Assembly: GCF_001187505.1 (NCBI RefSeq)
Contig: NZ_CP012150.1
Coordinates: 3,844,001 to 3,908,000, forward strand
Reading direction: 5' to 3'
DNA: 64,000 nucleotides
From: Mycolicibacterium goodii
GTDB taxonomy: Bacteria; Actinomycetota; Actinomycetes; Mycobacteriales; Mycobacteriaceae
In this document: positions 7,497-17,110 of the stretch, piece after piece
Position numbering within the stretch: the stretch's first letter is position 1
Layout of the letters: every line of letters begins with the position of its first letter
The notes under the pieces: model-generated
What the model was told of the DNA's origin: nothing
Database searches by the model: none
The model's input: the letters and a program-made list of their open reading frames with translations, nothing else
Program-made: the position numbers and the translations under genes

Positions 7497-9419
7497 TCAG
7501 CCGTTGAGCAGTTCGGCGGGGTCGAGCATCGCCGCGTAGCGCAGTTGCCCGGGGATGCCGAACCCGTCGACGAGCGTCTCGACGTGCGGCCGCAGCGTGC
7601 GGCAGCGCTCGTTGATACCGCGCGTGACGGCCTTGGCACGCTCGGTGGACAGGAACCGGTGCTCGATGAACCAGGCCTTGTCCTGTTCGATCACCGTCAG
7701 TGCGTAGAGATCGCACACGTCTGACAGCAGTTCGCGGGCGGTCTCGTCCTCGCACGAGTCGATGCCGGCGACGAACGCCTCGAGGATCACCCGGTCGATG
7801 TGGGCCGCTGCGGCGTGCAGCACGTGGTCCTGCACGGCGTTGAAGGCGTCGAACGCCGACATCTCCTTGGCCTTGCCCTGGAGTCGTCGTGCGACCGAGG
7901 CCAGCAGGTACTCCTCGCGGTCCTCGAACATCTTGACCTGGGTGCCCCGGTTGAACAGGCTGCCCTCTTCCTCGTTGTCCTGGCGCGCGTCCAGGATGGT
8001 CTGGATGATCGTCTGTGCCGCAGTGCGTTTGAGCACCCGCTCGCCGGCGAAGTTGGCCGCGAAGCGCACCCACTCCACCGGGCTCATGCCCTTGATGTCG
8101 TCGGCGTAGGCGGTGAGCAGTTCCTTGGCGACCAACTGCGTCAGCACATGGTTGTCGCCTTCGAACGTCGTGAACACGTCGGTGTCGGCGCGCAGCGCGA
8201 TCAACCGGTTCTCGGCGAGATACCCTGCGCCGCCGCAGGCCTCGCGTGCCTCCTGGATGGCCGTGCTGGCGTGCCAGGTGTTGGCGGCCTTCAGCCCCGC
8301 GGCGCGGGCCTCCAGTTCGCGCTGCTCCTCGGGATCGGGATCGTCGGAGGTCTGCAGTTCATGGCATTTGGCCACCAGTTCGTTCTGGGCGAACTGCAGT
8401 GCATACGATTTCGCGATCAACGGGAGCAGCCGGCGCTGGTGCACCAGATAGTCCATGATGACGACTTCATGCTCATTGTCGGGTGCGCTGAACTGTGTGC
8501 GCTGCAGGGCATATCGGGTCGCGATGTCGAGCGCGACGCGGGCCGCGGCGGCCGCGCTGCCGCCCACGGTGACGCGACCGCGGATCAACGTGCCCAGCAT
8601 GGTGAAGAACCGGCGGCCGGGATTCTCGATCGGTGAGCTGTACACGCCATCGGGCGAGACGTCGGCGTAGCGGTTCAGCAGGTTCTCGCGCGGTACGCGG
8701 ACGTGGTCGAACACGATGCGGCCGTTGTCCACACCGGGCAGCCCGCCCTTGTAGTGGCAGTCCGACGTGGTGACGCCGGGGAGGTCCTCACCCGCGTCGT
8801 CGCGGATCGGCACCACCAGGCAGTGCACCCCGTGGTTCACGCCGTCAGGAGTGATGAGCTGTGCGAAAACCGCTGCCACGCGGGCGGTTTCCGCGGCGCC
8901 GCCGATGTAGTCCTTGCGCGCGGTCGGCGTGGGCGAGTGGATCACGAACTCCTGCGTCGCCGGATCGTAGGTGGCGGTGGTCTCGATGGACTGCACGTCG
9001 CTGCCGTGGCCGGTCTCGGTCATCGCGAAACAGCCCAGCAGGTCGAGGTCGATGATGCGGCGCACGTACGCCTTGTGGTGGCGTTCGGTGCCAAGATTCT
9101 CGATCGCCCCGCCGAACAGGCCCCACTGCACACCGGCCTTCACCATCAACGACAGATCGCTCATGGCGAGCATCTCGATCTGGGCGATGGCGGCCCCGAC
9201 GTTGCCGTTGCCGCCGTGTTCCTTGCGGAACCCGTCCTCGGCCGCGCCCGCCGCCGCCATGATCTTGAGTTGCTCGGCGACCTTGGCGCGGGCGATCGCG
9301 GTGTTCGGGGTGTAGTGGGGCCGGAAGATCTCGTTGGACAGGTTCTCCCGCATGGCGTTCTTGACGTCGCGCCAGCGGCCGTCGAGTGCGTTGCGCAGAT
9401 GTTCGGCGGTGGTGGTCAT
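7497..9419 (-). CDS. Acyl-CoA dehydrogenase/oxidase-family protein
   Basis: 640 residues from ATG 9419. It is an FAD-dependent acyl-CoA oxidoreductase with an extended C-terminus like acyl-CoA oxidases. Family motifs: FAMTETGHGSDVQSIETTA (flavin/substrate loop), GRIVFDHVRVPRENLL, and CGGAGYLAENR followed by VFTTFEGDN, where the Glu matches the catalytic base of oxidase-type members. The C-terminal 200 residues are helical, as in the acyl-CoA oxidase C-terminal domain. It probably acts in fatty acid beta-oxidation; oxidase versus dehydrogenase activity cannot be decided here. It stands alone, divergent from the VIT1 gene, with a -10 box (9425-9430) just upstream. Confidence 0.88.
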   Translation of the reverse strand: MTTTAEHLRNALDGRWRDVKNAMRENLSNEIFRPHYTPNTAIARAKVAEQLKIMAAAGAAEDGFRKEHGGNGNVGAAIAQIEMLAMSDLSLMVKAGVQWGLFGGAIENLGTERHHKAYVRRIIDLDLLGCFAMTETGHGSDVQSIETTATYDPATQEFVIHSPTPTARKDYIGGAAETARVAAVFAQLITPDGVNHGVHCLVVPIRDDAGEDLPGVTTSDCHYKGGLPGVDNGRIVFDHVRVPRENLLNRYADVSPDGVYSSPIENPGRRFFTMLGTLIRGRVTVGGSAAAAARVALDIATRYALQRTQFSAPDNEHEVVIMDYLVHQRRLLPLIAKSYALQFAQNELVAKCHELQTSDDPDPEEQRELEARAAGLKAANTWHASTAIQEAREACGGAGYLAENRLIALRADTDVFTTFEGDNHVLTQLVAKELLTAYADDIKGMSPVEWVRFAANFAGERVLKRTAAQTIIQTILDARQDNEEEGSLFNRGTQVKMFEDREEYLLASVARRLQGKAKEMSAFDAFNAVQDHVLHAAAAHIDRVILEAFVAGIDSCEDETARELLSDVCDLYALTVIEQDKAWFIEHRFLSTERAKAVTRGINERCRTLRPHVETLVDGFGIPGQLRYAAMLDPAELLNG

Positions 9420-9424
9420 ACCTG

Positions 9425-9430
9425 ACGTTA
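9425..9430 (-). promoter_or_regulatory. Candidate -10 box (TAACGT) for the acyl-CoA oxidase gene
   Basis: Read on the minus strand, TAACGT fits TANNNT and ends 5 nt before the ATG at 9419, which suggests a leaderless or near-leaderless transcript. Confidence 0.4.
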
Positions 9431-9499
9431 TCGCGTGCGCGAACAAACGCAGGTGACCTCACTGGATTTGCCCGCGGGGTTCGGCGTTGAATCGTCGTT

Positions 9500-10231
9500 A
9501 TGACCGATTCACCGCGGCGCACACCGCCGTCGGGAATGCCGCACGCCATCGACCACACGCACGCCGACGTGTCGGGCGGTTGGCTGCGCGCGGCCACGTT
9601 CGGTGCGATGGACGGGTTGGTGAGCAACACCGCGTTGATCGCGGGTGTGGCCGCCAGTGCCAGCGCGCAGACCGTGGTGCTCAGCGGCGTGGCCGGCCTG
9701 CTGGCCGGGGCGTTCTCGATGGCGCTGGGGGAGTACACCTCGGTGACGACGGCCAACGAGCAGATCGACTCCGAGGTGCGGGTGGAGCGTCGCTCGTTCA
9801 CCCGTCATCCGCAGGCCGAGCGTGACGAACTCATCGGGACGCTGATGGAAATGGGGATGAGCGAGGCCACCGCCGAGAAGGCCACCGCCGAGATCCACCG
9901 CGACGAGACCCGCGCGCTGAACTTCCATCTCGTGCAGGAACTCGGCGTCGATCCCCGCGAGAAGCCGTCGCCGACCATCGCGGCCGTGTCGTCGTTCGTG
10001 ATGTTCGCGATCGGCGCGATCATCCCGCTGATCCCGTATCTGCTCGGCTCCGACTCGCTGTGGGCCGGGTTGGCGTGCGGCGGGGTGGGTCTGCTGATCG
10101 CAGGCGGGGTGGCGGCGCGGTTCACGCGCAAACGCGCGTCGGTCGCGGCGGTACGCCAGTTGGCGTTCGGCGGCGTCGCGATCGCGGCGACCTACGTCGT
10201 CGGCACCTTGATCGGCACCGTCACCGGCTGA
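9500..10231 (+). CDS. VIT1/CCC1-family iron/manganese transporter
   Basis: 243 residues. The N-terminal GAMDGLVSNTALIAGVA and the following AFSMALGEYTSVTT are characteristic of the VIT1/CCC1 family, which moves Fe2+/Mn2+ across membranes. About five membrane helices: two before residue 95, then after a charged amphipathic cytosolic loop (about residues 95-155, with the family's metal-binding Glu-rich region) two near 160-215 and one near 225-243. The ATG start gives a full-length family member. It is monocistronic and divergent from the acyl-CoA oxidase-like gene. Bacterial members are usually exporters or detoxification proteins, which is inference here. Confidence 0.9.
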   Translation: MTDSPRRTPPSGMPHAIDHTHADVSGGWLRAATFGAMDGLVSNTALIAGVAASASAQTVVLSGVAGLLAGAFSMALGEYTSVTTANEQIDSEVRVERRSFTRHPQAERDELIGTLMEMGMSEATAEKATAEIHRDETRALNFHLVQELGVDPREKPSPTIAAVSSFVMFAIGAIIPLIPYLLGSDSLWAGLACGGVGLLIAGGVAARFTRKRASVAAVRQLAFGGVAIAATYVVGTLIGTVTG

Positions 10232-10243
10232 TGCGCGCCGGGA

Positions 10244-11452
10244 TCAGTCGTTGCCGACGGTGATCGCGGTCGCCTCGTCGGTGAGTTCGTCGAGTTCGCT
10301 CTCGTCGGCGTCGACGGCATGCAGGTGCGAGCGCGTCAGGTAGAGCGCCCCGGCGCCGGCGGCCACGGCGGCCGCACCGACCCAGTACGGCAGGTGCACG
10401 CTGATCTGCTCACCGAGCACCCCGGCCAGCCACGGTGCGACCGCGGCGCCGCAGAACCGCATGAAGCTGTAGGCGGCCGACGCGACACCACGCTCGACGG
10501 GTGCGGCCTTCATGACCGTCTCGGTGATCAGGGTGTTGTTGATGCCGCACCACAGGCCGGCCACCACCACCGAGGTCGCCAGCACGGCCTTGTTGTCCGC
10601 GCCGAGCGCCATCACCAGCAGTGTCGCCGACATCACCAGCAGGTTCACCAGCAGTGTGGGCACCGTGCCGAAGCGGTGCTGCAGACGTGGCGCCACCACC
10701 ACCGACGTGAACGCCAGCGCGACACCCCAGCCGAAGAAGATCAGCCCGATCTGGTGGGCGGTCATGTTCAGCGGGAACGGCGTGAACGCCAGCAGGGTGA
10801 AGAACCCGAAGTTGTACAGCAGCGCGGTCAGCCCGACGCCGAACAGTCCGCGGTGGCGCAGCGCGCGGAACGGGTCGGCCAGGGTGGTGGCGTGCTGCGG
10901 GCGCGGGGTCTGCGGCAGCAGGAACGCGGTGACGACCAGCGCGAGCGCCATGAGCGCCGAGACGCCGAAGAACGGTCCGCGCCACGAGATCGACCCGAGC
11001 ACACCGCCGACCAGCGGGCCCACCGCGATGCCCAGGCCCAGCGCCGCCTCGTAGAGGATGATCGCCTGTGCGACAGAGCCTTTCGCGGAGTTCACGATGG
11101 TCGCCAGCGCGGTCGCGATGAACAGGGCGTTACCCAGTCCCCACAGGGCGCGCCAGCCCACGATCTCCATCACGGTGTCGCTCATCCCGGCCAGGCCCGC
11201 GCCCGCGATGATCACCACCAGGCCGACCAGCAGTGTGCGCTTGGGGCCGATGCGGCTCGACACCGCGCCGGTGATCAGCATCGCGACGCCCATCACGGCC
11301 ATGTAGCTGGTGAACAGCAGGGACACCTGTGAGGGTGTCGCGTCGAGGTTGTCGGCGATGGGTTTGAGGATCGGGTCGACGAGTCCGATGCCCATGAAGG
11401 CGACGACGGACGCGAAGGCTACGGCCCAAACAGCTTTGGGTTGACGCCACAT
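10244..11452 (-). CDS. MFS efflux-type transporter
   Basis: 402 residues with about 12 membrane helices and the major-facilitator loop motif (GAVSSRIGPKRTLL) after helix 2. The acidic C-terminal tail ends ATAITVGND. The N-terminal sequence (FMGIGLVDPILKPIADNLDA) resembles drug-efflux MFS proteins. It lies 19 nt downstream of a MarR regulator on the same strand, with TAGGAG before the ATG. This is the usual arrangement of a MarR-controlled efflux pump; the exported compound is unknown. Confidence 0.88.
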   Translation of the reverse strand: MWRQPKAVWAVAFASVVAFMGIGLVDPILKPIADNLDATPSQVSLLFTSYMAVMGVAMLITGAVSSRIGPKRTLLVGLVVIIAGAGLAGMSDTVMEIVGWRALWGLGNALFIATALATIVNSAKGSVAQAIILYEAALGLGIAVGPLVGGVLGSISWRGPFFGVSALMALALVVTAFLLPQTPRPQHATTLADPFRALRHRGLFGVGLTALLYNFGFFTLLAFTPFPLNMTAHQIGLIFFGWGVALAFTSVVVAPRLQHRFGTVPTLLVNLLVMSATLLVMALGADNKAVLATSVVVAGLWCGINNTLITETVMKAAPVERGVASAAYSFMRFCGAAVAPWLAGVLGEQISVHLPYWVGAAAVAAGAGALYLTRSHLHAVDADESELDELTDEATAITVGND

Positions 11453-11471
11453 GGGGGGCGGGAACTCCTAA

Positions 11472-11951
11472 CTAGTTCTCGTGTGGCAGGGGGTGCTCTG
11501 CGACATCGGCCAGGAGCCTGCCGATGACCTCAACGGCCTCGACGAGGGTCTGACGATCCTTGGCGGTGAGCCGTTCCAGTCGCGGGTTGATCGCGGCGGC
11601 GCGATCGGACCTGGCTTGGTTCAGGGTCTGCTTGCCCTTTTCGGTGATGCGGATGAGCACCGCGCGGGCATCGCCGGGGTCGGCGGTGCGCGACACCAGC
11701 CCGGCATCTTCCAGGCGGCGTACCTGCGTGGTCATGGTCGGCTGCGAGCAGTGATCGAGCATGGCGAGATCCGATATGCGGGCCTCGCCCTGATCCTCGA
11801 TCGTCGACAACAGCCTGGCCTGCGCGTACGGCAGCGGGAGCCGCGCGCGCTGTGTCGCGAGCCGGTTGAGGCGAGCGACGACTGCCAGCAGATCCGCGCC
11901 GAGTTCGGTTTCGTGGGTCACCGGGACATTCTCGACGCTGGGCGCTGACAT
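11472..11951 (-). CDS. MarR-family transcriptional regulator
   Basis: 159 residues from ATG 11951. The winged-helix DNA-binding region is clear ([20 protein letters not shown], then [20 protein letters not shown] with the wing). It is the first gene of a two-gene operon with the MFS transporter. A perfect CATAG-N5-CTATG palindrome lies 13 nt upstream of its start, so autorepression relieved by a ligand is likely. Ligand unknown. An alternative start 12 codons upstream would put the palindrome inside the coding region and is less likely. Confidence 0.9.
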   Translation of the reverse strand: MSAPSVENVPVTHETELGADLLAVVARLNRLATQRARLPLPYAQARLLSTIEDQGEARISDLAMLDHCSQPTMTTQVRRLEDAGLVSRTADPGDARAVLIRITEKGKQTLNQARSDRAAAINPRLERLTAKDRQTLVEAVEVIGRLLADVAEHPLPHEN

Positions 11952-11964
11952 GCACACCACCTTA

Positions 11965-11979
11965 CATAGGTTCACTATG
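11965..11979. promoter_or_regulatory. Candidate MarR operator (CATAG-N5-CTATG)
   Basis: CATAGGTTCACTATG is a perfect 5-bp inverted repeat around a 5-nt centre, just upstream of the MarR-MFS operon and 72 nt from the divergent ECF transporter gene. Size and position fit a MarR dimer site. Confidence 0.5.
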
Positions 11980-12051
11980 CATTCCAAGTTTGGTGGGGTC
12001 CGTCACACACGGGCCGACCGGGCGGTACCGCCTGGCTGGCAGAATCGAGAA

Positions 12052-14091
12052 ATGACCGCGAACCGACCGGCCAGAGCGTCTCGGCGCGGACTGACCCCCG
12101 GCGAGCTCGCGCAGGCCTCGGTGATGGCTGCGCTGTGCGCGGCCACCGCGATCATCGCGGTCGTCGTACCGTTCGCCGCGGGTCTGTCGGTGCTGGGGAC
12201 CGTACCGATGGGCCTGCTGGCCTACCGGTACCGGATGCGCGTGCTGCTCGCGGCGACCGTCGCGGCCGGGGTGATCGCGTTTTTGATCGCGGGCCTCGGC
12301 GGCATGATGACGGTGTTCAACTGTGCCTACATCGGCGGCCTGACCGGCATCGTCAAACGCCGTGGCCGCGGCACCCCCACCGTGCTGGCCGCCGCGATCG
12401 TGGCGGGCGCGCTGTTTGGCGCCGCGATCGTCGGTGCGCTGCTGGTGCTGTCGCGCCTGCGCAACCTGATGTTCGACACCCTCACCGCAAACATCGACGG
12501 ACTGGCCGCGGTGCTGGCGCGCATCCCGGTGCTCGAAGGCGCCGCCGAGCCGCTCAAGAGCATGTTCGCGACGTTGCTGCACTACTGGCCGGTGCTGATG
12601 CTGCTCATGGGCATCTCCAGCATCGTCATGGTCACGATGATCGGCTGGTGGGCACTGTCGCGTGTGCTGCGTCGGCTGCTCGGCGTCCCCGACGTCCACA
12701 AGCTCGACAGCCCGCCGGAGGACGGCCCGATCGGGCCGGTGCCCGCGCGGCTTACCGACGTGCGGTTCCGGTATCCGGGCGCCGACCACGACGCGCTCGG
12801 GCCGGTGACGATGGATCTGCGGGTCGGTGAGCACGTCGCGGTCACCGGACCCAACGGATCGGGCAAGACCACGCTTATGCTCGTGCTCTCGGGCCGGGAG
12901 CCCACCTCGGGTGCGGTCGAGCGGGCGGGCGCGGTCGGCCTGGGCCGCATCGGCGGTACCGCCGTCGTGATGCAGCACCCCGAGAGCCAGGTGCTCGGCA
13001 CCCGGGTGGCCGACGACGTGGTGTGGGGCCTGCCGCCGGGTACCACCACCGACGTCGACCGGTTGCTGTCCGAGGTCGGGCTCGACGGTCTGGCCGAACG
13101 TGACACCGGCGGGCTGTCCGGCGGCGAACTGCAGCGCCTGGCCGTCGCGGCCGCCCTGGCCCGTGAACCCTCGTTGCTGATCGCCGACGAGATCACCAGC
13201 ATGGTCGACCAGCAGGGCCGCGAGACGCTGATGAACGTGGTGTCCGGGCTGACCAAGCGCCACCGCATGTCGCTGGTGCACATCACGCACTACAACAGCG
13301 AGGCCGAGATCGCCGACCGCACCGTGAGCCTCGACGGCGACGGCGGCGCTGCCGACAGCACCGACATGGTCGAGACGTCCGCGGTGCCGGCGGGTTCGAT
13401 GGTCGGCCACGAGCCCGGGGTGCCCGTGCTCGAGCTGACCGGCGTCGGCCACGAGTACGCCAACGGGACGCCCTGGGCGAAAGCCGCGCTGCGCGACATC
13501 ACGTTCACGGTCAACGAAGGCGACGGCGTGCTCATCCACGGCCTCAACGGGTCCGGGAAATCCACCCTGGCCTGGATCATGGCAGGCCTGACCGTGCCCA
13601 CCTACGGTGCGTGCCTGCTCGACGGCGCGCCGGTGTCCGAACAGGTGGGCGCGGTGGCGTTGTCGTTCCAGGCCGCCCGGCTGCAGCTGATGCGCAGCAG
13701 TGTCGCGCGCGAGATCGCCTCGGCCGCAGGCTTTTCGGTCAAGGACCGGGACCGGGTCAACGCCGCGCTCGCGACGGTGGGCCTCGACCCGACGATCGGT
13801 GAGCGTCGCATCGACCAACTCTCCGGCGGCCAGATGCGCCGCGTGGTGCTCGCCGGCCTGCTGGCCCGCTCACCGCGCGCGCTCATCCTCGACGAACCGC
13901 TGGCCGGGCTCGACGCGGGCAGCCAGCGCGGACTGCTGCGCCTGCTGGAGGACCTGCGCCGCAACAACGGCATGACCGTCGTCGTCATCTCGCACGACTT
14001 CACCGGCCTCGAAGGCCTGTGCCCACGCACCCTGCACCTGCGCGACGGGCAACTCGCCCCGCTGCCGACCACCGCGGGAGACGCCCGATGA
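12052..14091 (+). CDS. ECF-type transporter: fused S component and two ATPases (Rv2326c-like)
   Basis: 679 residues. Residues 1-220 are a polytopic substrate-binding (S) domain with about six helices. Residues 240-470 and 495-670 are two ABC ATPases. Walker A sequences are GPNGSGKTT (K272) and GLNGSGKST (K503); the signatures are LSGGE and LSGGQ; the Walker B segments are LLIADE and ALILDE. This S-A-A' fusion corresponds to Rv2326c. The next gene, overlapping by 4 nt, supplies the T component. Together they form an energy-coupling factor importer for a vitamin or metal whose identity is not evident. ATG 12052 is preceded by CAGAAT 6 nt upstream, compatible with a leaderless start. Confidence 0.9.
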   Translation: MTANRPARASRRGLTPGELAQASVMAALCAATAIIAVVVPFAAGLSVLGTVPMGLLAYRYRMRVLLAATVAAGVIAFLIAGLGGMMTVFNCAYIGGLTGIVKRRGRGTPTVLAAAIVAGALFGAAIVGALLVLSRLRNLMFDTLTANIDGLAAVLARIPVLEGAAEPLKSMFATLLHYWPVLMLLMGISSIVMVTMIGWWALSRVLRRLLGVPDVHKLDSPPEDGPIGPVPARLTDVRFRYPGADHDALGPVTMDLRVGEHVAVTGPNGSGKTTLMLVLSGREPTSGAVERAGAVGLGRIGGTAVVMQHPESQVLGTRVADDVVWGLPPGTTTDVDRLLSEVGLDGLAERDTGGLSGGELQRLAVAAALAREPSLLIADEITSMVDQQGRETLMNVVSGLTKRHRMSLVHITHYNSEAEIADRTVSLDGDGGAADSTDMVETSAVPAGSMVGHEPGVPVLELTGVGHEYANGTPWAKAALRDITFTVNEGDGVLIHGLNGSGKSTLAWIMAGLTVPTYGACLLDGAPVSEQVGAVALSFQAARLQLMRSSVAREIASAAGFSVKDRDRVNAALATVGLDPTIGERRIDQLSGGQMRRVVLAGLLARSPRALILDEPLAGLDAGSQRGLLRLLEDLRRNNGMTVVVISHDFTGLEGLCPRTLHLRDGQLAPLPTTAGDAR

Positions 14092-14936
14092 CCGCGCCGG
14101 CCGGTGGCCAGCGCAAGCCCGTCGTGTTGCTGCGCCCGGTGCCCGGTGACAGCGTCATCCATCAACTGTGGGCCGGCACCAAGCTGTTGTCGGTGGCCGT
14201 GATCGGCGTCATGCTCACCTTCTATCCCGGGTGGGTGCCGATCGGTTTCACCGCCGTGCTGGTGCTGGTGGTGGCCCGCCTGGCGCGCATCCCGCGCGGC
14301 GTGGTGCCGACCATCCCGTGGTGGATGTGGCTGCTGGTCGCGTTCGGCGCGTTGACCGCCACCTTCGCCGGGGGCAGCCCCGAATTCGAGCTCGGGTCGA
14401 TGCAGATCGGCCTCGGGGGACTACTGAACTTCCTGCGCATCACGGCGTTGTCGATCGTGCTGCTGGGCCTCGGCGCGCTGGTGTCCTGGACGACCAACGT
14501 CGCCGACATCGCACCCGCGGTCGCGACACTGGGCCGCCCGTTGGGCGTGTTCCGGATCCCGGTGCACGACTGGGCGGTGACCATCGCGCTGGCGTTGCGC
14601 GCCTTCCCGATGCTCATCGACGAGTTCCGCACGCTGTACGCCGCGCGGCGGCTGCGGCCCCGAGACCGCCCCGACAGTTTCCGCGAGCGCCGCAGGCAGC
14701 GGGTCTCCGGTGTCGTCGACCTCATCTCGGCCGCGGTGACGGTGGCCCTGCGTCGCGGCGACGAGATGGGCGACGCGATCACCGCGCGCGGTGGGGCCGG
14801 GCAGTTCTCGGCGGCCGAGTCGAAACCCAAGAGGCGTGACTGGGTGGCCTTCGTGGTGCTCGCCGTGGTGTGCGGCGCCGCGCTGGCCCTCGAACTGACG
14901 GTGCTGGGCACGAGCCTGCCCAGGCGGCGCGGATAG
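14088..14936 (+). CDS. ECF transporter T component (EcfT/CbiQ family, Rv2325c-like)
   Basis: 282 residues, the same length as I recall for Rv2325c. Membrane helices run through the first 130 residues ([20 protein letters not shown] and onward). The cytoplasmic coupling helices carry the family's Ala-Arg motifs ([11 protein letters not shown] and [10 protein letters not shown]), which contact the ATPases. The start codon overlaps the upstream stop (ATGA), so it is translationally coupled to the S-A-A' fusion and works as its transmembrane transducer. Confidence 0.9.
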   Translation: MTAPAGGQRKPVVLLRPVPGDSVIHQLWAGTKLLSVAVIGVMLTFYPGWVPIGFTAVLVLVVARLARIPRGVVPTIPWWMWLLVAFGALTATFAGGSPEFELGSMQIGLGGLLNFLRITALSIVLLGLGALVSWTTNVADIAPAVATLGRPLGVFRIPVHDWAVTIALALRAFPMLIDEFRTLYAARRLRPRDRPDSFRERRRQRVSGVVDLISAAVTVALRRGDEMGDAITARGGAGQFSAAESKPKRRDWVAFVVLAVVCGAALALELTVLGTSLPRRRG

Positions 14937-16286
14937 TCACCGCGATGCCGCGGTGTTGGCGGCCCGCTGTGCTTCGGCGAGGCTGTCTGCGACGTCGCGG
15001 CGCCCATCGAACCGGCCCAGGAACATCTCGTCGAAATACGGTTTGAGCGCCTCGAATCCGGCCGGGAATCCGGCCCCGCCTGGTGCGGCGATCCGCGGGC
15101 CCTGCAGCACTCGGAAGAACGGGCCGACGTCGACGCCGCGCGATGCCCAGTACTGGTGGTAGACCGGCTGCGCGGCCAGCACCGCGGGGATCGCCGCGCC
15201 GCGTCTGCCGAGGAATTCGTTGCCGCGCCTGCCGCCCATCCAGGCCAGCACCTCCTTGACGGCCTGCGGATGGCGACTGGCGGCATTGCCCGCCGCGGCA
15301 ATGCCATTGGTGACGCTGACCCGGCCGTTCGGTCCGGCGGGCAGCATCGCCACACCCCACCGGAACGGTGCCTGATCGGCGATCCCGGCCAGGTTGTACG
15401 TGCCGGACTCGAACAGCGCCATGCGACCGGCGAGGAACGCGTTGCGGGAGAAGTCGCCGTTGTCGTTGGTGTCCGAGGCCGGGGGAGCGACGTGGTCGGT
15501 GTTGATCAGGCGCACCAGGTATTCGAACGCGTCGACCGCCTGCGGGTTGTCGAACACGAACCGGTCACCCTCGGAGAACCGGCCGCCCGCAGACCCGATG
15601 TAGTTGAGGTAGATGCCCTGAAGATCGTTGGCGGCGTTGTACCCCCACTGCCGGGTCCGGTTCGCGTCGAAGCCGGGTGCGTCGGCCGTGCGGCCGGATT
15701 CGTCGACGGTGAGCCGGGCCAGCAGCGGGCGCAGGGTGTCGTCGGGTCCGTTCGACCAGCGCAGCGATTCCAGGTCGGCGGGGGACACGCCGGCCTTGTC
15801 CAGCAGATCGGCGTTGTAGTACACCGCGATACCCGCGTCGGTGAGTTGCGGTACGCCCCACAGGGTTCCGTTGCGGGTGAACTGATCGACCACCGACGGC
15901 TCCCACGCCGCCGCGGCATCGGGCCCCAGCAGGTCGGCGATGTCGAGCAGATGACCGTTGTCGGCGTAGCCGGCGAAGTAGGCGTTGGAGATCCAGAAGA
16001 TGTCGTCGGCGCTGCCGCCGGCCACATCGGTGCGCAGGCTGTCGAAGTAGCTCGCGTACGCCACGGTGTTGACGCGGACCTCGATGTCGGGATGCTCGTC
16101 GCTGAACGCGTCGAACGACTCCCGGTAGGCCGCCGCGACCTGTGGGTCCCACAACCGCACCGTCACCACGGTCCTGCCGGCCGGTTCGGTGGTGCGGCCC
16201 ATGAGCATCGCGATCACCAGCAGCACGGCCATCGTGCAGGCGAGCCCGCCGGCCAGCAGCGTGGAGCGTCTCATGCCGGTGGTCAT
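14937..16286 (-). CDS. uspC: Amino-sugar ABC importer, substrate-binding protein UspC
   Basis: 449 residues, extracellular solute-binding protein family 1. The N-terminal hydrophobic segment (LLAGGLACTMAVLLVIAMLM) anchors or exports it; the Cys does not sit in a perfect lipobox. The body has family-1 features (VTVRLWDPQVAAAYRESFDA, then ADDIFWISNAYFAGYADNG, and VSVTNGIAAAGNAAS). It is the last gene of the uspA-uspB-uspC operon, with an ATGA overlap to uspB, matching Rv2316-Rv2318. UspC of M. tuberculosis binds amino sugars, so recycling of cell-wall sugars is the likely role. It ends one base from the convergent ECF gene. Confidence 0.9.
   Translation of the reverse strand: MTTGMRRSTLLAGGLACTMAVLLVIAMLMGRTTEPAGRTVVTVRLWDPQVAAAYRESFDAFSDEHPDIEVRVNTVAYASYFDSLRTDVAGGSADDIFWISNAYFAGYADNGHLLDIADLLGPDAAAAWEPSVVDQFTRNGTLWGVPQLTDAGIAVYYNADLLDKAGVSPADLESLRWSNGPDDTLRPLLARLTVDESGRTADAPGFDANRTRQWGYNAANDLQGIYLNYIGSAGGRFSEGDRFVFDNPQAVDAFEYLVRLINTDHVAPPASDTNDNGDFSRNAFLAGRMALFESGTYNLAGIADQAPFRWGVAMLPAGPNGRVSVTNGIAAAGNAASRHPQAVKEVLAWMGGRRGNEFLGRRGAAIPAVLAAQPVYHQYWASRGVDVGPFFRVLQGPRIAAPGGAGFPAGFEALKPYFDEMFLGRFDGRRDVADSLAEAQRAANTAASR
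14938..14955. terminator. Small hairpin between convergent genes
   Basis: CACCGCG at 14938-14944 and CGCGGTG at 14949-14955 form a perfect 7-bp stem with an ATGC loop, directly past the stop of the T-component gene and inside the 3' end of uspC. There is no T-tract; termination is a guess from position. Confidence 0.3.
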
Positions 16287-17110
16287 TTGATCCCCGTCAC
16301 CACGATCGAGCGGACGATGTGACGCGACAGCGCCGCGAACACCACGATCAGCGGCACGATCGCCACGGTGGTCGCCGCCATCACCAGCGTCCACTGCGCG
16401 TTGTACTGCGTCTGCAGGCCCGCGGTGGCCACGGTCAGCACGCGCCACTTGTCGCCACTGCTGATCACCAGGGGCCACAGGAAGTTGTTCCACTGGCTCA
16501 CCACCGTGATCATCGCAAGCGTCACCAGGATCGGGCGGCTCGCGGGCACCACCACATGGGTGATGATGTCGAGGGTGTTGGCGCCGTCGAGGCGCGCGGC
16601 GTTGATCAGGTCGCCCGGGATCCCGCGGAAGTACTCACGCAGCAGGAAGATCGCGTACGGCGAGCCGAACATGAACGGCAACACCAACGCCCAGAACGTG
16701 TTCCGCAGACCGGCCTCGGCCATCATCAGGTACAGCGGCACCACCGTCACGGTCGCGGGCACCATCAGCGTCGCGAGGTACATCCAGAACAACACGTCGC
16801 GCCCCGGAAACTCCAGCCGCGCGAACGCATACCCGGCCAGCACCGAGAACACCAGTTGTCCCAGCAGGATCACGGCGGTCATCAACGCCGTGACCGCGAT
16901 GGCACGGCCGAACCCGGCATCGGCCAGGCCCAGATAGTTGGCCAGTGTGGGCGGGCGGGGCAGCGACAGCGGCGACCCGGTGACGAACTGCTGCGCCGAC
17001 GTGAACGACGTGAGCAGACCCAGCCCGAACGGCGCCAGTGTGATCACCGCACCGAGCACCAGGCCGGCATAGATCACGGCATTGGACGCCGTTCGCTCAG
17101 GTGAGGTCAT
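16283..17110 (-). CDS. uspB: Amino-sugar ABC importer permease UspB
   Basis: 275 residues with six membrane helices and the binding-protein-dependent permease EAA-type loop (INAARLDGANTLDIITHVVV). It belongs to the MalG/carbohydrate-uptake permease class. It overlaps uspA by 14 nt and uspC by 4 nt, so the three are one transcript. No ATPase gene is present, as in M. tuberculosis, where a shared sugar ATPase is presumed to serve. It forms the channel half of the importer with UspA. Confidence 0.9.
   Translation of the reverse strand: MTSPERTASNAVIYAGLVLGAVITLAPFGLGLLTSFTSAQQFVTGSPLSLPRPPTLANYLGLADAGFGRAIAVTALMTAVILLGQLVFSVLAGYAFARLEFPGRDVLFWMYLATLMVPATVTVVPLYLMMAEAGLRNTFWALVLPFMFGSPYAIFLLREYFRGIPGDLINAARLDGANTLDIITHVVVPASRPILVTLAMITVVSQWNNFLWPLVISSGDKWRVLTVATAGLQTQYNAQWTLVMAATTVAIVPLIVVFAALSRHIVRSIVVTGIK

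Noticed and set aside
11962..13818. Long minus-strand frame opposite the ECF fusion
   Set aside because: Antisense to two intact ABC domains; no recognisable motif.
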